From positions 1 to 38,848 of the forward strand of contig DIKO01000034.1 of NCBI GenBank assembly GCA_002423615.1: DNA of 38,848 nucleotides, written 5' to 3'. Source of the stretch: Desulfobacteraceae bacterium UBA5616. GTDB lineage: Bacteria > Desulfobacterota > Desulfobacteria > Desulfobacterales > UBA5616. Below the pieces are notes generated by a model, which was given only the letters and a program-made list of their open reading frames with translations, searched no databases and was not told where the DNA came from. Of the stretch, positions 1 through 9,216 are shown piece after piece (the stretch's first letter is position 1; every line of letters begins with the position of its first letter). Both the position numbers and the translations under genes were made by a program.

Positions 1-511
1 GGACGGGGTTTATCGAATATTTACGATCGATGTGGGCCTGTTTCATTTTAATGCGGAAGTATCTTTCCAGAAAGGGGACATCGAAGCATTTGCCGTTGTA
101 GGAAATAATCACATTGTAATCAGAGATGTCATCCACAAACGCATCGAGATTTCTCCCGTTGACATAGTGCCGGATGAGCTTTCCGTCATAGAGAGCGATG
201 GTGGTGATGTCGTTGAAAAAATCCAGGCCCGTGGTTTCGATGTCCACGTAAGCGGCCTTTTCCCTGAATTCCGGAAACAGCCGCCAATGAAGGTGGGAAG
301 GCATGCTTTCCTGGAAATAAACGGGATTGTTGTTTTTCAGATGATCCAGAGAGGATTCCAGGGTTCTATGGATGGTTTCCTTTCTGGGAATGGCCGCCCG
401 GAGCCGGTATTCCTGAAAAAATCCTTCCCAGTCGAGAATCCCCGATGCCCATAATTGCCGTTCGGTCTTCAATCCTATGCCGGAGATATGGCAGAAGGTG
501 TTTTTCAGCAT
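1..511 (-). CDS. YprB-like RNase H-fold exonuclease domain protein (3' end outside window)
   Basis: Reading the minus strand from the ATG at 511 gives 170 codons that stay open to the window edge, so the C-terminus is missing. The N-terminus has the start usual in this family, HISGIGLKTERQLW (residues 8-21). It is followed by the DEDD-exonuclease motif DIETTGL (residues 90-96, acidic ligands D90 and E92) and a second motif SYNGKCFDVPFL (137-148). This is the PF13482-type RNase H-like fold seen in YprB-family proteins, predicted to be a metal-dependent 3'-5' nuclease. The substrate is unknown. A purine-rich stretch (AAGGGCGGAAA) precedes the start. The gene diverges from the plus-strand DUF3786 gene. 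The call rests on motifs; the substrate is not predictable. Confidence 0.8.
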   Translation of the reverse strand, partial: MLKNTFCHISGIGLKTERQLWASGILDWEGFFQEYRLRAAIPRKETIHRTLESSLDHLKNNNPVYFQESMPSHLHWRLFPEFREKAAYVDIETTGLDFFNDITTIALYDGKLIRHYVNGRNLDAFVDDISDYNVIISYNGKCFDVPFLERYFRIKMKQAHIDRKYSINPV

Positions 512-842
512 AATTTCATTTCCGCCCTTCATCAAAGGCCTTGCTGAAGGATTCCTTTTCCGATTCGGATCAGGGATGATGATATCAAACTGAAGGCCGG
601 GATGGAAAAAACTTAATATTCATACGCAAAAGGGCCGGGATCGAGACCGTGATTCAGTGCGGTAAACCGTCTCACCGGCTGTCAGGATTAAATGGTTACC
701 AGCAATATCGCCCGGCTGTCAATAACGCGTTTGGATTTGATTTTGGACTTGTTAATTTCAAACTTGACGGTTAATGAACGAAGAAGACGCGAATCCTATT
801 CAGGGTGAAGAAACCATCACTTATGATCAAAAGGGGGAACCG

Positions 843-1469
843 ATGAGACCCAGATCACCGGTATTTGAGGAAAACTACCAGTACTACCTTCGCCGGATCC
901 AGGAGGCGGACCTTAAAAATATAGCCGGAAAGCTCGGTGCATGGGTTGAAAAGGATGAACTGATCATCCCTTTTTTCCAAAACCTGTATCGCATCTCCGG
1001 CAGGGGCGTCACGGGTGCCCGGGGGGAAAGACCCGAATATTTCATCTCCGTGGTTCTGTTCAAGTATGTCCTGCTATGCCCGGAAAATGAACCGCATGCC
1101 GGGGAATGGCGTTCTTTCAGGGATTTCAGGGACGCCGCTCCTCTTATCACCTATTTTTCAGCCAACGTTAAAACAGCCCTTGAGCGACATTTTTCAGGGA
1201 GGTTGAAGCAGCTTGAATCCGCCTGTAAAACCATCGGCGGCCATCGCCCCGGGATAGAACTCCGTTACGACCTCGCCATGGAATTTGACGCCCTTCCAAA
1301 AATCCCCATTTTATTACTGTTCAATGACCGGGAGGATGAGTTCCCGGCCCAGTGCCAGGTTCTCTTTGCGCAGCAGACGGAAAACCATCTGGATATGGAG
1401 TGTACCGCCGGATTGGGTCATATGCTGGCCGACCTGTTGATCAGAAGCGATAAACAATTGCGGAATTAA
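843..1469 (+). CDS. DUF3786 domain protein
   Basis: A soluble protein of 208 residues if translated from ATG 843. The frame is open back to ATG 774 (231 residues), but 843 is preceded by AAGGGGGAACCG, a better ribosome site than anything before 774. The recognisable family blocks are an N-terminal NYQYYLRRI, then DELIIPFFQNLYRISG, and near the C-terminus YDLAMEFDALPKIPILLLFN followed by DREDEFPA. This order matches DUF3786 (PF12654), common in sulfate reducers and other anaerobes. No biochemical function is established for the family, and no catalytic residue can be assigned. The stop codon overlaps the ribosome site of the MATE gene (11 nt to its GTG), so the two genes are probably co-transcribed. 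Confidence 0.78.
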   Translation: MRPRSPVFEENYQYYLRRIQEADLKNIAGKLGAWVEKDELIIPFFQNLYRISGRGVTGARGERPEYFISVVLFKYVLLCPENEPHAGEWRSFRDFRDAAPLITYFSANVKTALERHFSGRLKQLESACKTIGGHRPGIELRYDLAMEFDALPKIPILLLFNDREDEFPAQCQVLFAQQTENHLDMECTAGLGHMLADLLIRSDKQLRN

Positions 1470-1480
1470 GGAATTTCTCC

Positions 1481-2833
1481 GTGAATGAAATGAAAATCCA
1501 TACCTCTGGCGGTCATCCATTTCTGCGATCGCCCCATGCCGCATTTTTGAAAATGTCCTTGCCCGTCCTGATCTCCCTCATCGCGGAGCCCGTAACCGGG
1601 CTCGTGGATACGGCGTTTGTCTCCCGGCTGGGGGTTTTTTCACTTTCCGCCCTGGGAGTTGGGACCATGGTGCTGTCCGGGTTTTTCTGGATATTCAATT
1701 TCCTGGGAATCGGGACCCAGACCGAGGTGGCCCAGGCCCTGGGAAAACAGGATTCCGGAAGAGCGGGGCAAATGGCCGGGCTTGCTCTTTTGCTGGCGGC
1801 TGCTTTGGGAATTCTCTCCATCCTGGTATTCCGGCCGTTTGTGCCTGCCCTGTCGCAGTTGATGGGAGCCTCGGGCGATGTCCATCGTCTGGCGGTGGAC
1901 TACTTGAGCATAAGGCTTTTCGGCGCTCCTGCGGTTCTCATGATGGTTGCGTCCTTTGGGATTTTTCGTGGACTCCTGGATATGAAGACCCCTCTTTACA
2001 TTGCTGTTTCCATTAATGTCCTGAATGTCTTCATGGATCCGGTATTGATTTTCGGGTGGGGCCGGCTTCCGTCCATGGGGGTTTCCGGGGCCGCCCTGGC
2101 CAGCGTGATCAGCCAGTGGATCGGGGCCTTCTGGGCCGTGGCCGCGGTTTACCGGAGGCTTTCCTTCGCCGGGCATTTTCCACTGAGGGATGCCAGAAAA
2201 TTTTTGGTTGTCGGCCGGGATCTTTTTTTCCGCACCGGGTTGATCTTCCTCTTTCTGCTGCTCACCACCCGGGCGGCCACGCGAGCCGGGGCCGATGCCG
2301 GGGCCGCTCATCAGGCCGTCCGTCAGGTGTGGCTGTTCACCGCGCTATTTCTGGACGCATTTGCCGTGACAGGGCAGAGCCTGGTGGGGTATTTTATCGG
2401 GTCCGGGCAAATGGATACGGTCCGAAAGGCCTCAACCATCGTATGCGTCTGGAGTACCGCTACCGGGGCTGCAGTGGCCGCGGCCATGTGGTTTTCCATG
2501 GACCTGGCCATGGCCTTTCTGGTTCCGGCCCGGGCGGCCGATGTTTTTATTCCCGCCTGGAAGGTCGCAATTTTAACCCAGCCGTTAAACGCCTTAGCCT
2601 TTGCCACGGATGGAATCCATTGGGGAACCGGGGATTACCGGTATCTGAGAAATGTCATGGCCCTTGCTTCCATTACCGGATTCACAGCACTTCACCTTCT
2701 GGATACATCAGCCGGGAACACCCTGACCCATATCTGGATCGTTATCGCCTGCTGGCTGTCAATCCGGTCTGTCTTCGGTCTTCTGCGCATCTGGCCGGGC
2801 ATCGGCAACAGCCCCATCAAGGGATGCATTTGA
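1481..2833 (+). CDS. MATE family efflux transporter (DinF/NorM type)
   Basis: A 450-residue polytopic membrane protein with about twelve hydrophobic segments. The first helix region (PVLISLIAEPVTGLVDTAFV) and the following LGIGTQTEVAQALGKQD are characteristic of the MATE fold, which exports cationic drugs or metabolites using an H+ or Na+ gradient. The second half repeats the pattern (RAATRAGADAGAAHQAVRQVW, DAFAVTGQSLVGYFIGSG), as expected for the internal pseudo-twofold symmetry; DinF-like members look most similar. It starts at GTG 1481, with TTAAGGA placed 8 nt upstream and overlapping the stop of the DUF3786 gene. Substrate cannot be predicted. Confidence 0.93.
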   Translation: MNEMKIHTSGGHPFLRSPHAAFLKMSLPVLISLIAEPVTGLVDTAFVSRLGVFSLSALGVGTMVLSGFFWIFNFLGIGTQTEVAQALGKQDSGRAGQMAGLALLLAAALGILSILVFRPFVPALSQLMGASGDVHRLAVDYLSIRLFGAPAVLMMVASFGIFRGLLDMKTPLYIAVSINVLNVFMDPVLIFGWGRLPSMGVSGAALASVISQWIGAFWAVAAVYRRLSFAGHFPLRDARKFLVVGRDLFFRTGLIFLFLLLTTRAATRAGADAGAAHQAVRQVWLFTALFLDAFAVTGQSLVGYFIGSGQMDTVRKASTIVCVWSTATGAAVAAAMWFSMDLAMAFLVPARAADVFIPAWKVAILTQPLNALAFATDGIHWGTGDYRYLRNVMALASITGFTALHLLDTSAGNTLTHIWIVIACWLSIRSVFGLLRIWPGIGNSPIKGCI

Positions 2834-2914
2834 CAAAACCCGGAAAATTACGTAACACTGCATCACGATTCCGGAGCGTTCCCATCAACTTCTAACCGAA
2901 TTACGGAGAATCCC

Positions 2915-3676
2915 ATGAATACCGTTCAATACCAATTGAAGGACAAAACCGCAGTCGTCACCGGCGGAACCCGGGGCATTGGTTTCCGCATTGCTCAAAT
3001 GCTTCTGGAGGAAGCGGCAAACGTCGTTATCTGTGGAAGAAAACAGGAGGGCCTTGACGCCGCCGCCGCGGCCCTGGGGGGCGGGGAGCGGCTGTTGACC
3101 GTCAAGGCCCATATCGGCAGGGAAGAAGATGTGAATAACCTCTTCGACACCGCCAAAGCCGGATTCGGCCGGATCGATGTTCTGATCAATAACGTGGGCA
3201 TGAATATGATCGCGACGGTTTCCGATGCCGACCCCGATTTATGGCGCAAAATCATCGACACCAACCTGACCGGCACATTTTTGTGCTCCAGAAAGGCCGC
3301 TCAGATCATGCGGGGGCAAAATCGTGGAAAAATCGTGAATATCTCCTCCATCGCCGCCCGGAAATCTTCCCCGGCCATGGGGATATACGGCATCGCCAAA
3401 GCCGGCATCGAAATGATGACCAAAGTATTGGCCCATGAACTGGCCCCCCACAACATCCAGGTCAATGCCGTGGCCCCGGGCATGGTAAGAACGGATTTCA
3501 GCAAACCCTTCTGGTCCAACGATCAGCTCTACGGCAACATCGTCAAGTCCATCCCCCTGGGAAGAATCGCCGAACCCGGGGATATCGCCGGGCCGGTCCT
3601 GTTTTTATGCTCTTCCGCGTCGGATTTCATCACCGGTCAGACCCTCATCGTGGATGGCGGGACCACCGTTATTTAG
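2915..3676 (+). CDS. SDR family NAD(P)-dependent oxidoreductase (FabG-like)
   Basis: A classical short-chain dehydrogenase/reductase of 253 residues, the usual length. The Rossmann dinucleotide motif TGGTRGIG lies at residues 16-23, NNVG at 92-95, the catalytic serine in NISS (144-145), and the catalytic YGIAK pair at Y158/K162. The C-terminus carries the usual FITGQTLIVDGG. Overall it resembles 3-oxoacyl-ACP reductase and related 3-hydroxyacyl or sugar dehydrogenases; substrate and NADH/NADPH preference cannot be fixed by reading. The start has a clear ribosome site (ACGGAGAATCCC). It is 81 bp after the MATE gene and converges on the LtaS-like gene with only 29 bp between stops. Confidence 0.92.
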   Translation: MNTVQYQLKDKTAVVTGGTRGIGFRIAQMLLEEAANVVICGRKQEGLDAAAAALGGGERLLTVKAHIGREEDVNNLFDTAKAGFGRIDVLINNVGMNMIATVSDADPDLWRKIIDTNLTGTFLCSRKAAQIMRGQNRGKIVNISSIAARKSSPAMGIYGIAKAGIEMMTKVLAHELAPHNIQVNAVAPGMVRTDFSKPFWSNDQLYGNIVKSIPLGRIAEPGDIAGPVLFLCSSASDFITGQTLIVDGGTTVI

Positions 3677-3705
3677 ACGGAAGCAAGACCGGTGTCTCGC
3701 AGGCT

Positions 3706-5607
3706 TTACGGGGAAATCCGAAGAGCCCCTTTTTTAAAGGAGCCCGATGCGGTTTGGTAATAAGCCACTGCTTCGCGGAGCAGGTCCGGATCCACGGGTG
3801 CACTGGTTTGTTCATAAGTGATGGGATCCACCCGGTAACTCTCCACTCGTTTGTTGGGAAGCAAAACGGTCATGATGCCATTGCGCAGGTAACCCAGTTC
3901 CTGATAATTGCTGATGAAAGCCCTGTTAAGATCAGGCCCCTCTTCAAAAAATGCACGGCCGAAAAAGTGATCGTCCCCTTTTTTGCCGAGAACTTCAATC
4001 AAAGTGGGCATCAGGTCGATCTGGCTGACAATCGGTTCATAGAAGCCGGGTTTAACAATGTCCGGCCCATAAAAAATCAGCGGGATATGATATTTTTTTA
4101 CCGGCAGCTTGGTTTTTCCGGCGACGGAAGCGCAATGGTCCGCCGTAATCACGAACAGCGTGTCCTTAAACCAGGTTTGTTCTTCCGCGTCCTGAATGAA
4201 TTTTCCGAGGGCGTAATCCGTGTATTTAACCGCCCCGTCGCGACCGCCTGGAGAGGGGATGTCGATGCGGCCTCCGGGGTAAGTGTAGGGGCGATGGTTT
4301 GATGTGGTCATGACATGGGCGAAGAACGGTTTGTTTCGATCGGCCACCCGGGTTATCGCCTCAATCGCGTTTGAAAACAACACCTCATCAGCCACTCCCC
4401 AAATGTTTTCAAAAATCACGGACCCTTTTGAAAAACTCGTCCGGTCCACAATCTCATAATCATTGGCGCTGAAATAAGCGTTCATGTTATCGAAATAGCC
4501 ATATCCCCCGTAAAGGAAAAGGGTCGAAAAACCTTGTTTTTTAAGCAGCCCCCCAATGGTGGAGAGGTGACCGTTTCCAGGGCGATGAAGGATCGACTGC
4601 CCCGGCACAGGAGGAATGCCGATGGACATCGCTTCCAATCCACGAACAGTTCGGGTTCCTGTAGCGAAAGCGCGCTGAAATACCAAGCCTTCCCGAGCCA
4701 GGCGATCAAGATTGGGCGTGAGGCTTTTGGGCGAGCCGTAAGCACCGACAAACGACGCGGACAAACTCTCCACGGAGATTAATACGATGTTCATCGGCCG
4801 TCTTTTAAAGGGCAGGGAGTCCCCGGCGTCGTCATTCATATCGGTTTTCAGAGGGGCGGACAAAGGCGTGCGTTCAACGTCCAGTCGCTTCAGCAGAGCA
4901 TCGGCCTCATTCTGCGGCATGGATCGATAAAATGTGTTGTAATCGAGCTCATTGCGCCGCAACGCAGCGGCGAACGTGAAATACCCATTGCCCGAAAGTT
5001 CTTCGGCATAATTATTTCCGGAACCATCCATCTGATCTATATTCCCCAGGCCAAAACCCAGAACCGGCAAGGCAAGGGCTAAAAATGCCAGCAGAGCCCG
5101 GCCCTTCCCGGAAATGGGTTTTGCATCCACTGCAGCTATGAAAAACCGAAGAAGCCATACCATGCTCCCGGCTGCGACGCTGATCAAAATCAATATCCAC
5201 CCCATGGGATAGGACTCGAGTATGTTTCCGATCACTTCATGGGTGTAGATCAGATAATCCACGGCGATGAAATTGAGGCGGGTGGAAAATTCAATCCAGA
5301 ACGTCGCCTCGGCTGCAGCCCCAAAAAACAAAACCAGAACCATTCCCCACAGTCCCAGGAATCTAAGTTTCCGATGCCGACCCATGGACCGCCAGGATCC
5401 GGGAAGCATCGCCTCGTAAAGGCAGATGGGCGACACAAAAACCGCCGAAACGAGCAGATCAAACCAAAGCCCCTTGATCAGGATCACAGGCCAAAAGGCT
5501 ACGGGAACCTCATCCGAACCCGTATACAACATGAGTCCAAGTCGCGTGATGGTGAAAACACCAAGCATGATGATGGCGGCTAAAAACGGCATGACCATTT
5601 GATTCAA
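3706..5607 (-). CDS. LtaS-like membrane phosphotransferase (sulfatase fold)
   Basis: 633 residues: about five N-terminal membrane helices (residues 1-190), then a large extracytoplasmic alkaline-phosphatase/sulfatase domain (PF00884). Metal and catalytic positions can be seen: E280 in LISVESLSASF, a Thr nucleophile in ATGTRTVRGLEAM (T320 aligns best; T318 is possible), and D490/H491 in ITADHCASV. The family transfers phosphoglycerol (LtaS, OpgB) or, in the related EptA group, phosphoethanolamine from phospholipids onto an envelope acceptor. The Gram-negative members with the YGGYGYFDNMN block are poorly characterised. It lies 14 bp downstream of the methyltransferase-like gene, in an operon headed by repeat element C. 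I infer a head-group or lipid A/glycan phosphotransferase; the acceptor is unknown. Confidence 0.88.
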   Translation of the reverse strand: MNQMVMPFLAAIIMLGVFTITRLGLMLYTGSDEVPVAFWPVILIKGLWFDLLVSAVFVSPICLYEAMLPGSWRSMGRHRKLRFLGLWGMVLVLFFGAAAEATFWIEFSTRLNFIAVDYLIYTHEVIGNILESYPMGWILILISVAAGSMVWLLRFFIAAVDAKPISGKGRALLAFLALALPVLGFGLGNIDQMDGSGNNYAEELSGNGYFTFAAALRRNELDYNTFYRSMPQNEADALLKRLDVERTPLSAPLKTDMNDDAGDSLPFKRRPMNIVLISVESLSASFVGAYGSPKSLTPNLDRLAREGLVFQRAFATGTRTVRGLEAMSIGIPPVPGQSILHRPGNGHLSTIGGLLKKQGFSTLFLYGGYGYFDNMNAYFSANDYEIVDRTSFSKGSVIFENIWGVADEVLFSNAIEAITRVADRNKPFFAHVMTTSNHRPYTYPGGRIDIPSPGGRDGAVKYTDYALGKFIQDAEEQTWFKDTLFVITADHCASVAGKTKLPVKKYHIPLIFYGPDIVKPGFYEPIVSQIDLMPTLIEVLGKKGDDHFFGRAFFEEGPDLNRAFISNYQELGYLRNGIMTVLLPNKRVESYRVDPITYEQTSAPVDPDLLREAVAYYQTASGSFKKGALRISP

Positions 5608-5621
5608 TATTCCTTATTCCT

Positions 5622-6233
5622 TTAATAAATGCACCAGAGGGATGGAAGGAAGCCGATATCCTTCAACTCTTCAAGGATTTCTATAATCCCGATGATCCAG
5701 ATAAACCATACCGCATCGAATACATGTTTTCTGAAAAGCACCGGTTTGACGCTGTAATTTTCAGGTTCCGAAAAAGCCTTGAATCTGGGGATAAAAGAAG
5801 GAACCTTTTTCTTGTATTCATAAAATGAATCTCCATGAACCTGTTGGAGGCGGTTTTCTTCGCTTCTGATAACAAATGGATAATATAGAGAAAAAATAAT
5901 AATGAAGGCGATGGGGAATGAAAAGGTTTCCGTAGCGAATCCCACCCCCATCAACCCGATGGCACTGAAAAAATAAAGGGGGTTTCGGCATGCCGAGTAA
6001 GGTCCTTCCATAATCAGATGATGGGTCTTATAACCGGCGATGTAAAGCGAACACCAAAGTCTTCCCAAAGCGGCAACCCCCAGGAGAATAACCCCTATAA
6101 AAAATAGGATTGTAGTTATATTTTCGTAATTATTGATTTCCCAGGAGCTCCGGGTGGTGCAGATAAAAAACAGAACAACGGCCGCCGCTAAACGGGAAAG
6201 CCTTATTCGATATCTTTCAGATTTTGATTTCAT
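5622..6233 (-). CDS. Isoprenylcysteine carboxyl methyltransferase-like membrane protein
   Basis: 203 residues with hydrophobic segments around residues 9-27, 38-60, 93-125 and near 175-190. The hallmark block is LIMEGPYSACRNPLYFFSA (residues 73-91), followed by RSEENRLQQVHGDSFYEYKK. This is the SAM-binding signature of the ICMT/phospholipid-methyltransferase (PEMT/NnrU-like) superfamily. Bacterial members are mostly uncharacterised and probably methylate a lipid or small membrane substrate. The ribosome site AAGGAAG precedes the ATG. It is the first gene of a two-gene operon with the LtaS-like phosphotransferase, under repeat element C. A joint role in remodelling an envelope lipid is inferred, not shown. 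Confidence 0.82.
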   Translation of the reverse strand: MKSKSERYRIRLSRLAAAVVLFFICTTRSSWEINNYENITTILFFIGVILLGVAALGRLWCSLYIAGYKTHHLIMEGPYSACRNPLYFFSAIGLMGVGFATETFSFPIAFIIIFSLYYPFVIRSEENRLQQVHGDSFYEYKKKVPSFIPRFKAFSEPENYSVKPVLFRKHVFDAVWFIWIIGIIEILEELKDIGFLPSLWCIY

Positions 6234-6291
6234 ATGAACTTCCTTCCCTGTGTTGATTTAAGGGTTTTTAAACCGCTCGATATTCCGGCTT

Positions 6292-6345
6292 ATATTACAG
6301 GATGATGATTACCGGAAGATTGCCGGATCCTTATAAATCGATAAT
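6292..6345 (-). promoter_or_regulatory. Repeat element C: OmpR-type direct repeats plus -10, upstream of methyltransferase/LtaS operon
   Basis: Read on the minus strand from 6345: ATTATCGATTT, ATAAGGATCCG, GCAATCTTCCG, GTAATCATCAT, four 11-bp units whose first six bases approximate [AG]TAATC. Four bases on is TAATAT (6297-6292), a -10-like hexamer; no -35 is evident. The last repeat ends 68 bp before the start codon at 6233. It is the least perfect of the three copies (24 of 44 bases match element B), but phase, order and -10 position are kept. Confidence 0.6.
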
Positions 6346-6421
6346 GTCTGTGGAAACTGCCGAGAAGCAGTCCTATCTTTAAGGGGAATTTTCATTAAAC
6401 ATGCATCGGACGGATCATTTT

Positions 6422-8086
6422 TTAGGATTCAATAAGCGCGGCGACGATACTGCGATCGCGCATGTTGGGATTCCATTTATATTCACCCAGAACGGTGAAA
6501 GTGATGTTTTCCCGGTAATCCGCAGCAAATTTTGCCGCAGTCTTTCTGTCATTGAAAAACAGTATAAATTTTCCGCCTTTGGGAAGGGACCTGTTATCAT
6601 ATGGCCAGGGAAGAACTTTTTGCCCGATGTCCCAGATGGCCTTGATGTTTAATGGTGAGGGGCTGTAGAATTCAATGCCGGAAACCTCATGGTCATGCCT
6701 TAATTCCCGGATGGAGCTGAAGTCTTTGTTTTTATGATCTTTCGTGGAAATGCCGGGCCACAGAATCGTAAGGGACAGACACATGAAGATCTGGGTTAAA
6801 AAGAAGAGAGAATAAATCCGTTTTCTTTTTCCGGCCTGGTATGTCATCCAGGCCATGATGGCGTAAGCGATGAGAATGCCTGACCATGCCACAACCGGCG
6901 TGGAGACGTCTTTATTGAGGAAAAAATAGGCAACCGGCATTGCCAGGGACATTATTGCGATCAGGCCGGCGTGAATGTTGATCAGTATGCGGTCTCCCCT
7001 GGTCTGCTGAAAAAGTTTATACCGCTGAGCCACCGAATGAATCAGAAAACCGATCATCAGGGACATGGGCACGCAGACGGGCATCAGATATCGCTCCTTT
7101 TTCGACGGGATGACGGAAAGCAACACCAGCGTGGACAGCAACCATATCAGGGGAAAAACATAATCAAAAATCGGCTGAACCCTTATTTTGGCAAAGGGCC
7201 TGATAAAATAAGCCGCAAACATAACGACCCATGCCCCGGCAAAAAAAGGAAAGTTTAAATAATAATAAACGGGCTGGACGCAGTCATATTTCCAGGCACT
7301 GATCTCTTCATTGGCAACGGCCACACTTATTTTCGGTGCGTTCAGATAGACATATAACGGCCAAGCGCCGCTGATCACAATAGCGATGATGAGACCTATC
7401 AGAAGGCCGGATCTTTTTTCCCAAATGGGCTTAACCCCGAAGACGGCGATATAGGTAACGGAAAAGGGCACCAATACGGAATAAAAATCCACCGGCCCCT
7501 TGCTCATAAAGGATAGTCCCGATGCAATGCCCGCGATGACAAAGGGAGAAAGGGAATGGTTTTTTTCTTCCCACCCGCGCCAAAGGGACCAGAGGACAAT
7601 CATCATGAAACAGTGGGCATAGACATCCCAGGAATTACGTCTTCCCACCGCAATGACAAAGGCATTGAGCGCAAACAGGGTTGCAATGATGAAGGGAAGT
7701 AAAGATTCCTTCTGGGTCATTGCCCCGACAAACCCGAACACGATGAAAACCATCACCGTTGCGGTTAGTGCTGCGGGAATTCTCATGGCCAGCATGTTAT
7801 CGGCATCGCCCCCCATCATAACCGCAACAGCGGTTATCCACGTGGGCAACGGCGGTTTTGCGATTCTCAGCTCATTGTTCATGGTGGGAAGAAGCCATGA
7901 ACCATCCGTCACCATCTCCCTTGCCGTGATGAAGTTCCTGGCCTCCATGATATCCAGCTCATCGGATGAAATATGGACAAAAAATGAAAAAAAACACACC
8001 GCCAGCAACAATAAAAATTGCACCCGGGGTTTGAGAATGTCTGAACCCATAGCTGAGTATTCAGCGGTTTTCACGTTCTGCTCCAC
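6422..8086 (-). CDS. ArnT-like lipid-linked-sugar glycosyltransferase (GT39/GT83 type)
   Basis: 554 residues with about twelve membrane helices. The first periplasmic loop has the GT-C signature of ArnT/PMT enzymes: acidic residues in DELDIMEARNF, then TAREM, then a conserved NNELRIAKPPLPTW. In ArnT this loop handles undecaprenyl-phosphate aminoarabinose and passes the sugar to lipid A. The C-terminal soluble part is short. The start is a GTG 23 bp after the dehydrogenase gene (GGAAAA just upstream); no internal ATG has a better site. As the last gene of the DegT operon it probably catalyses the final transfer of the modified sugar to lipid A or another periplasmic acceptor. Donor and acceptor are inferred from context. 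Confidence 0.87.
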   Translation of the reverse strand: MEQNVKTAEYSAMGSDILKPRVQFLLLLAVCFFSFFVHISSDELDIMEARNFITAREMVTDGSWLLPTMNNELRIAKPPLPTWITAVAVMMGGDADNMLAMRIPAALTATVMVFIVFGFVGAMTQKESLLPFIIATLFALNAFVIAVGRRNSWDVYAHCFMMIVLWSLWRGWEEKNHSLSPFVIAGIASGLSFMSKGPVDFYSVLVPFSVTYIAVFGVKPIWEKRSGLLIGLIIAIVISGAWPLYVYLNAPKISVAVANEEISAWKYDCVQPVYYYLNFPFFAGAWVVMFAAYFIRPFAKIRVQPIFDYVFPLIWLLSTLVLLSVIPSKKERYLMPVCVPMSLMIGFLIHSVAQRYKLFQQTRGDRILINIHAGLIAIMSLAMPVAYFFLNKDVSTPVVAWSGILIAYAIMAWMTYQAGKRKRIYSLFFLTQIFMCLSLTILWPGISTKDHKNKDFSSIRELRHDHEVSGIEFYSPSPLNIKAIWDIGQKVLPWPYDNRSLPKGGKFILFFNDRKTAAKFAADYRENITFTVLGEYKWNPNMRDRSIVAALIES

Positions 8087-8109
8087 TTTTCCGATGGCTG
8101 AAACAAGCT

Positions 8110-9216
8110 TCAGACATTACGGCTCCTTCCCAGACGGGACCGGGTTATTTTTTCTCCGGGGACCTTTGTTTCGCCATCCATGGATGCCGACTCATACAGG
8201 GCGGTAAGCAGCTCAACGGTCTTTTTCCCTTCAGGGCCTTCCACCATCGCCTTTTTATTACACCTTATGGCGTCGACGATATTCTGAATGCAGAGAAAAT
8301 GACCGTTTCCGTAGACATTGGGCACTTCTTCGGAAAACTCTTTGACAATGGTGTCGTCTTCAGAACGCCTGTCGAAAAACTTCCAGTATTCAATCTTGTT
8401 GACGGCGGTTCCACCGATGACCACGCTGCCGTTTTCCCCAAGAATACTGATGGACCCTTCGAGATCTTCCGGGCGGGTGGCCACAGTGGCTTCAAAAACG
8501 CCCAAAGCGCCCGATGTGAACTGCATTACCGCGGCGGCCGTATCCTCAACCTCGATGTTCATGAGTCGCGTTGCGGCACGGCATTGAAGGGACGCTATCG
8601 GGCCCATGAACCATTGCAGGAGATCAAGATGGTGAGTGGCCTGTTGGGCCATGACACCACCGTCAAGCTCGAAGGTTCCCCGCCAGGCCGCCTGGTCATA
8701 GTATCGCTGGTCTCTTTTCCATCTTACCCGAACGGTTCCCATGACCAGTTTCCCGAACCGTCCCTGGTCCATGGCCTTTCTCACCTTCATAACGGCCTGG
8801 TTAAACCGGTTTTGTTTGATGATAAACAGACGGCGATGTTGCCGTTCCTGTGCCCGGATCATCTCATCGGCATCTTCCAGCCGAAGGGCCATAGGCTTTT
8901 CGACAACGATATGCTTTCCGTATTTCGACAGATCCAGCACGTGCCGGGCGTGGTATCCTGTAGGGGTGAGCACATGGATCAGATCGATGTCAGGGTGTTC
9001 CGCCAGCATGTCCTCGTAGTTCGTATACCAGGGAACATTATATTTACCGCTTTTTTCGCGGGCCTTGGTTTCATCCAGGTCCGCAACTGCCAGAAGATCC
9101 GCGGCAATATGTTCGTCCGTTATCACCGAAAGATGCTTTTCGGATATTCGGCCGCATCCGATGATCCCTACCTTGAGTCTATTTTGTCGTAATTCTGTTT
9201 CAGGCACTGATTTCAT
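8110..9216 (-). CDS. Gfo/Idh/MocA family sugar dehydrogenase
   Basis: 368 residues. The N-terminal Rossmann domain begins with VGIIGCGRISEKH (residues 16-28), and the family's EKP motif is at 106-108 (HIVVEKPMAL). The C-terminal alpha/beta domain contains GGVMAQQATHHLDLLQWFMG with the active-site His region. Such enzymes oxidise or reduce a sugar hydroxyl with NAD(P). Beside a DegT aminotransferase the closest functional models are WbpB (UDP-GlcNAcA 3-dehydrogenase) and GnnA (UDP-GlcNAc 3-dehydrogenase), which make the 3-keto sugar for transamination. It overlaps the upstream VTT gene by 17 nt. The product, a 3-keto nucleotide sugar, is inferred from this pairing. Confidence 0.9.
   Translation of the reverse strand: MKSVPETELRQNRLKVGIIGCGRISEKHLSVITDEHIAADLLAVADLDETKAREKSGKYNVPWYTNYEDMLAEHPDIDLIHVLTPTGYHARHVLDLSKYGKHIVVEKPMALRLEDADEMIRAQERQHRRLFIIKQNRFNQAVMKVRKAMDQGRFGKLVMGTVRVRWKRDQRYYDQAAWRGTFELDGGVMAQQATHHLDLLQWFMGPIASLQCRAATRLMNIEVEDTAAAVMQFTSGALGVFEATVATRPEDLEGSISILGENGSVVIGGTAVNKIEYWKFFDRRSEDDTIVKEFSEEVPNVYGNGHFLCIQNIVDAIRCNKKAMVEGPEGKKTVELLTALYESASMDGETKVPGEKITRSRLGRSRNV

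Noticed and set aside
32..454. 140-codon plus-strand frame
   Set aside because: It is the reverse of the YprB-like nuclease gene, whose motifs read cleanly on the minus strand; the plus frame has no recognisable domain.
675..721. CCGGCTGTCA direct repeat (675-684 and 712-721) in the gap before DUF3786
   Set aside because: Only two 10-bp copies 37 bp apart, without further symmetry or promoter elements that line up; could be chance.
2056..2895. 279-codon plus-strand frame overlapping the MATE gene
   Set aside because: Another frame of the GC-rich MATE gene; Arg/Gly-rich composition and no domain.
8299..9192. 297-codon frame opposite the Gfo/Idh gene
   Set aside because: Antisense shadow; the dehydrogenase motifs are on the minus strand and the frame has no ribosome site or family feature.
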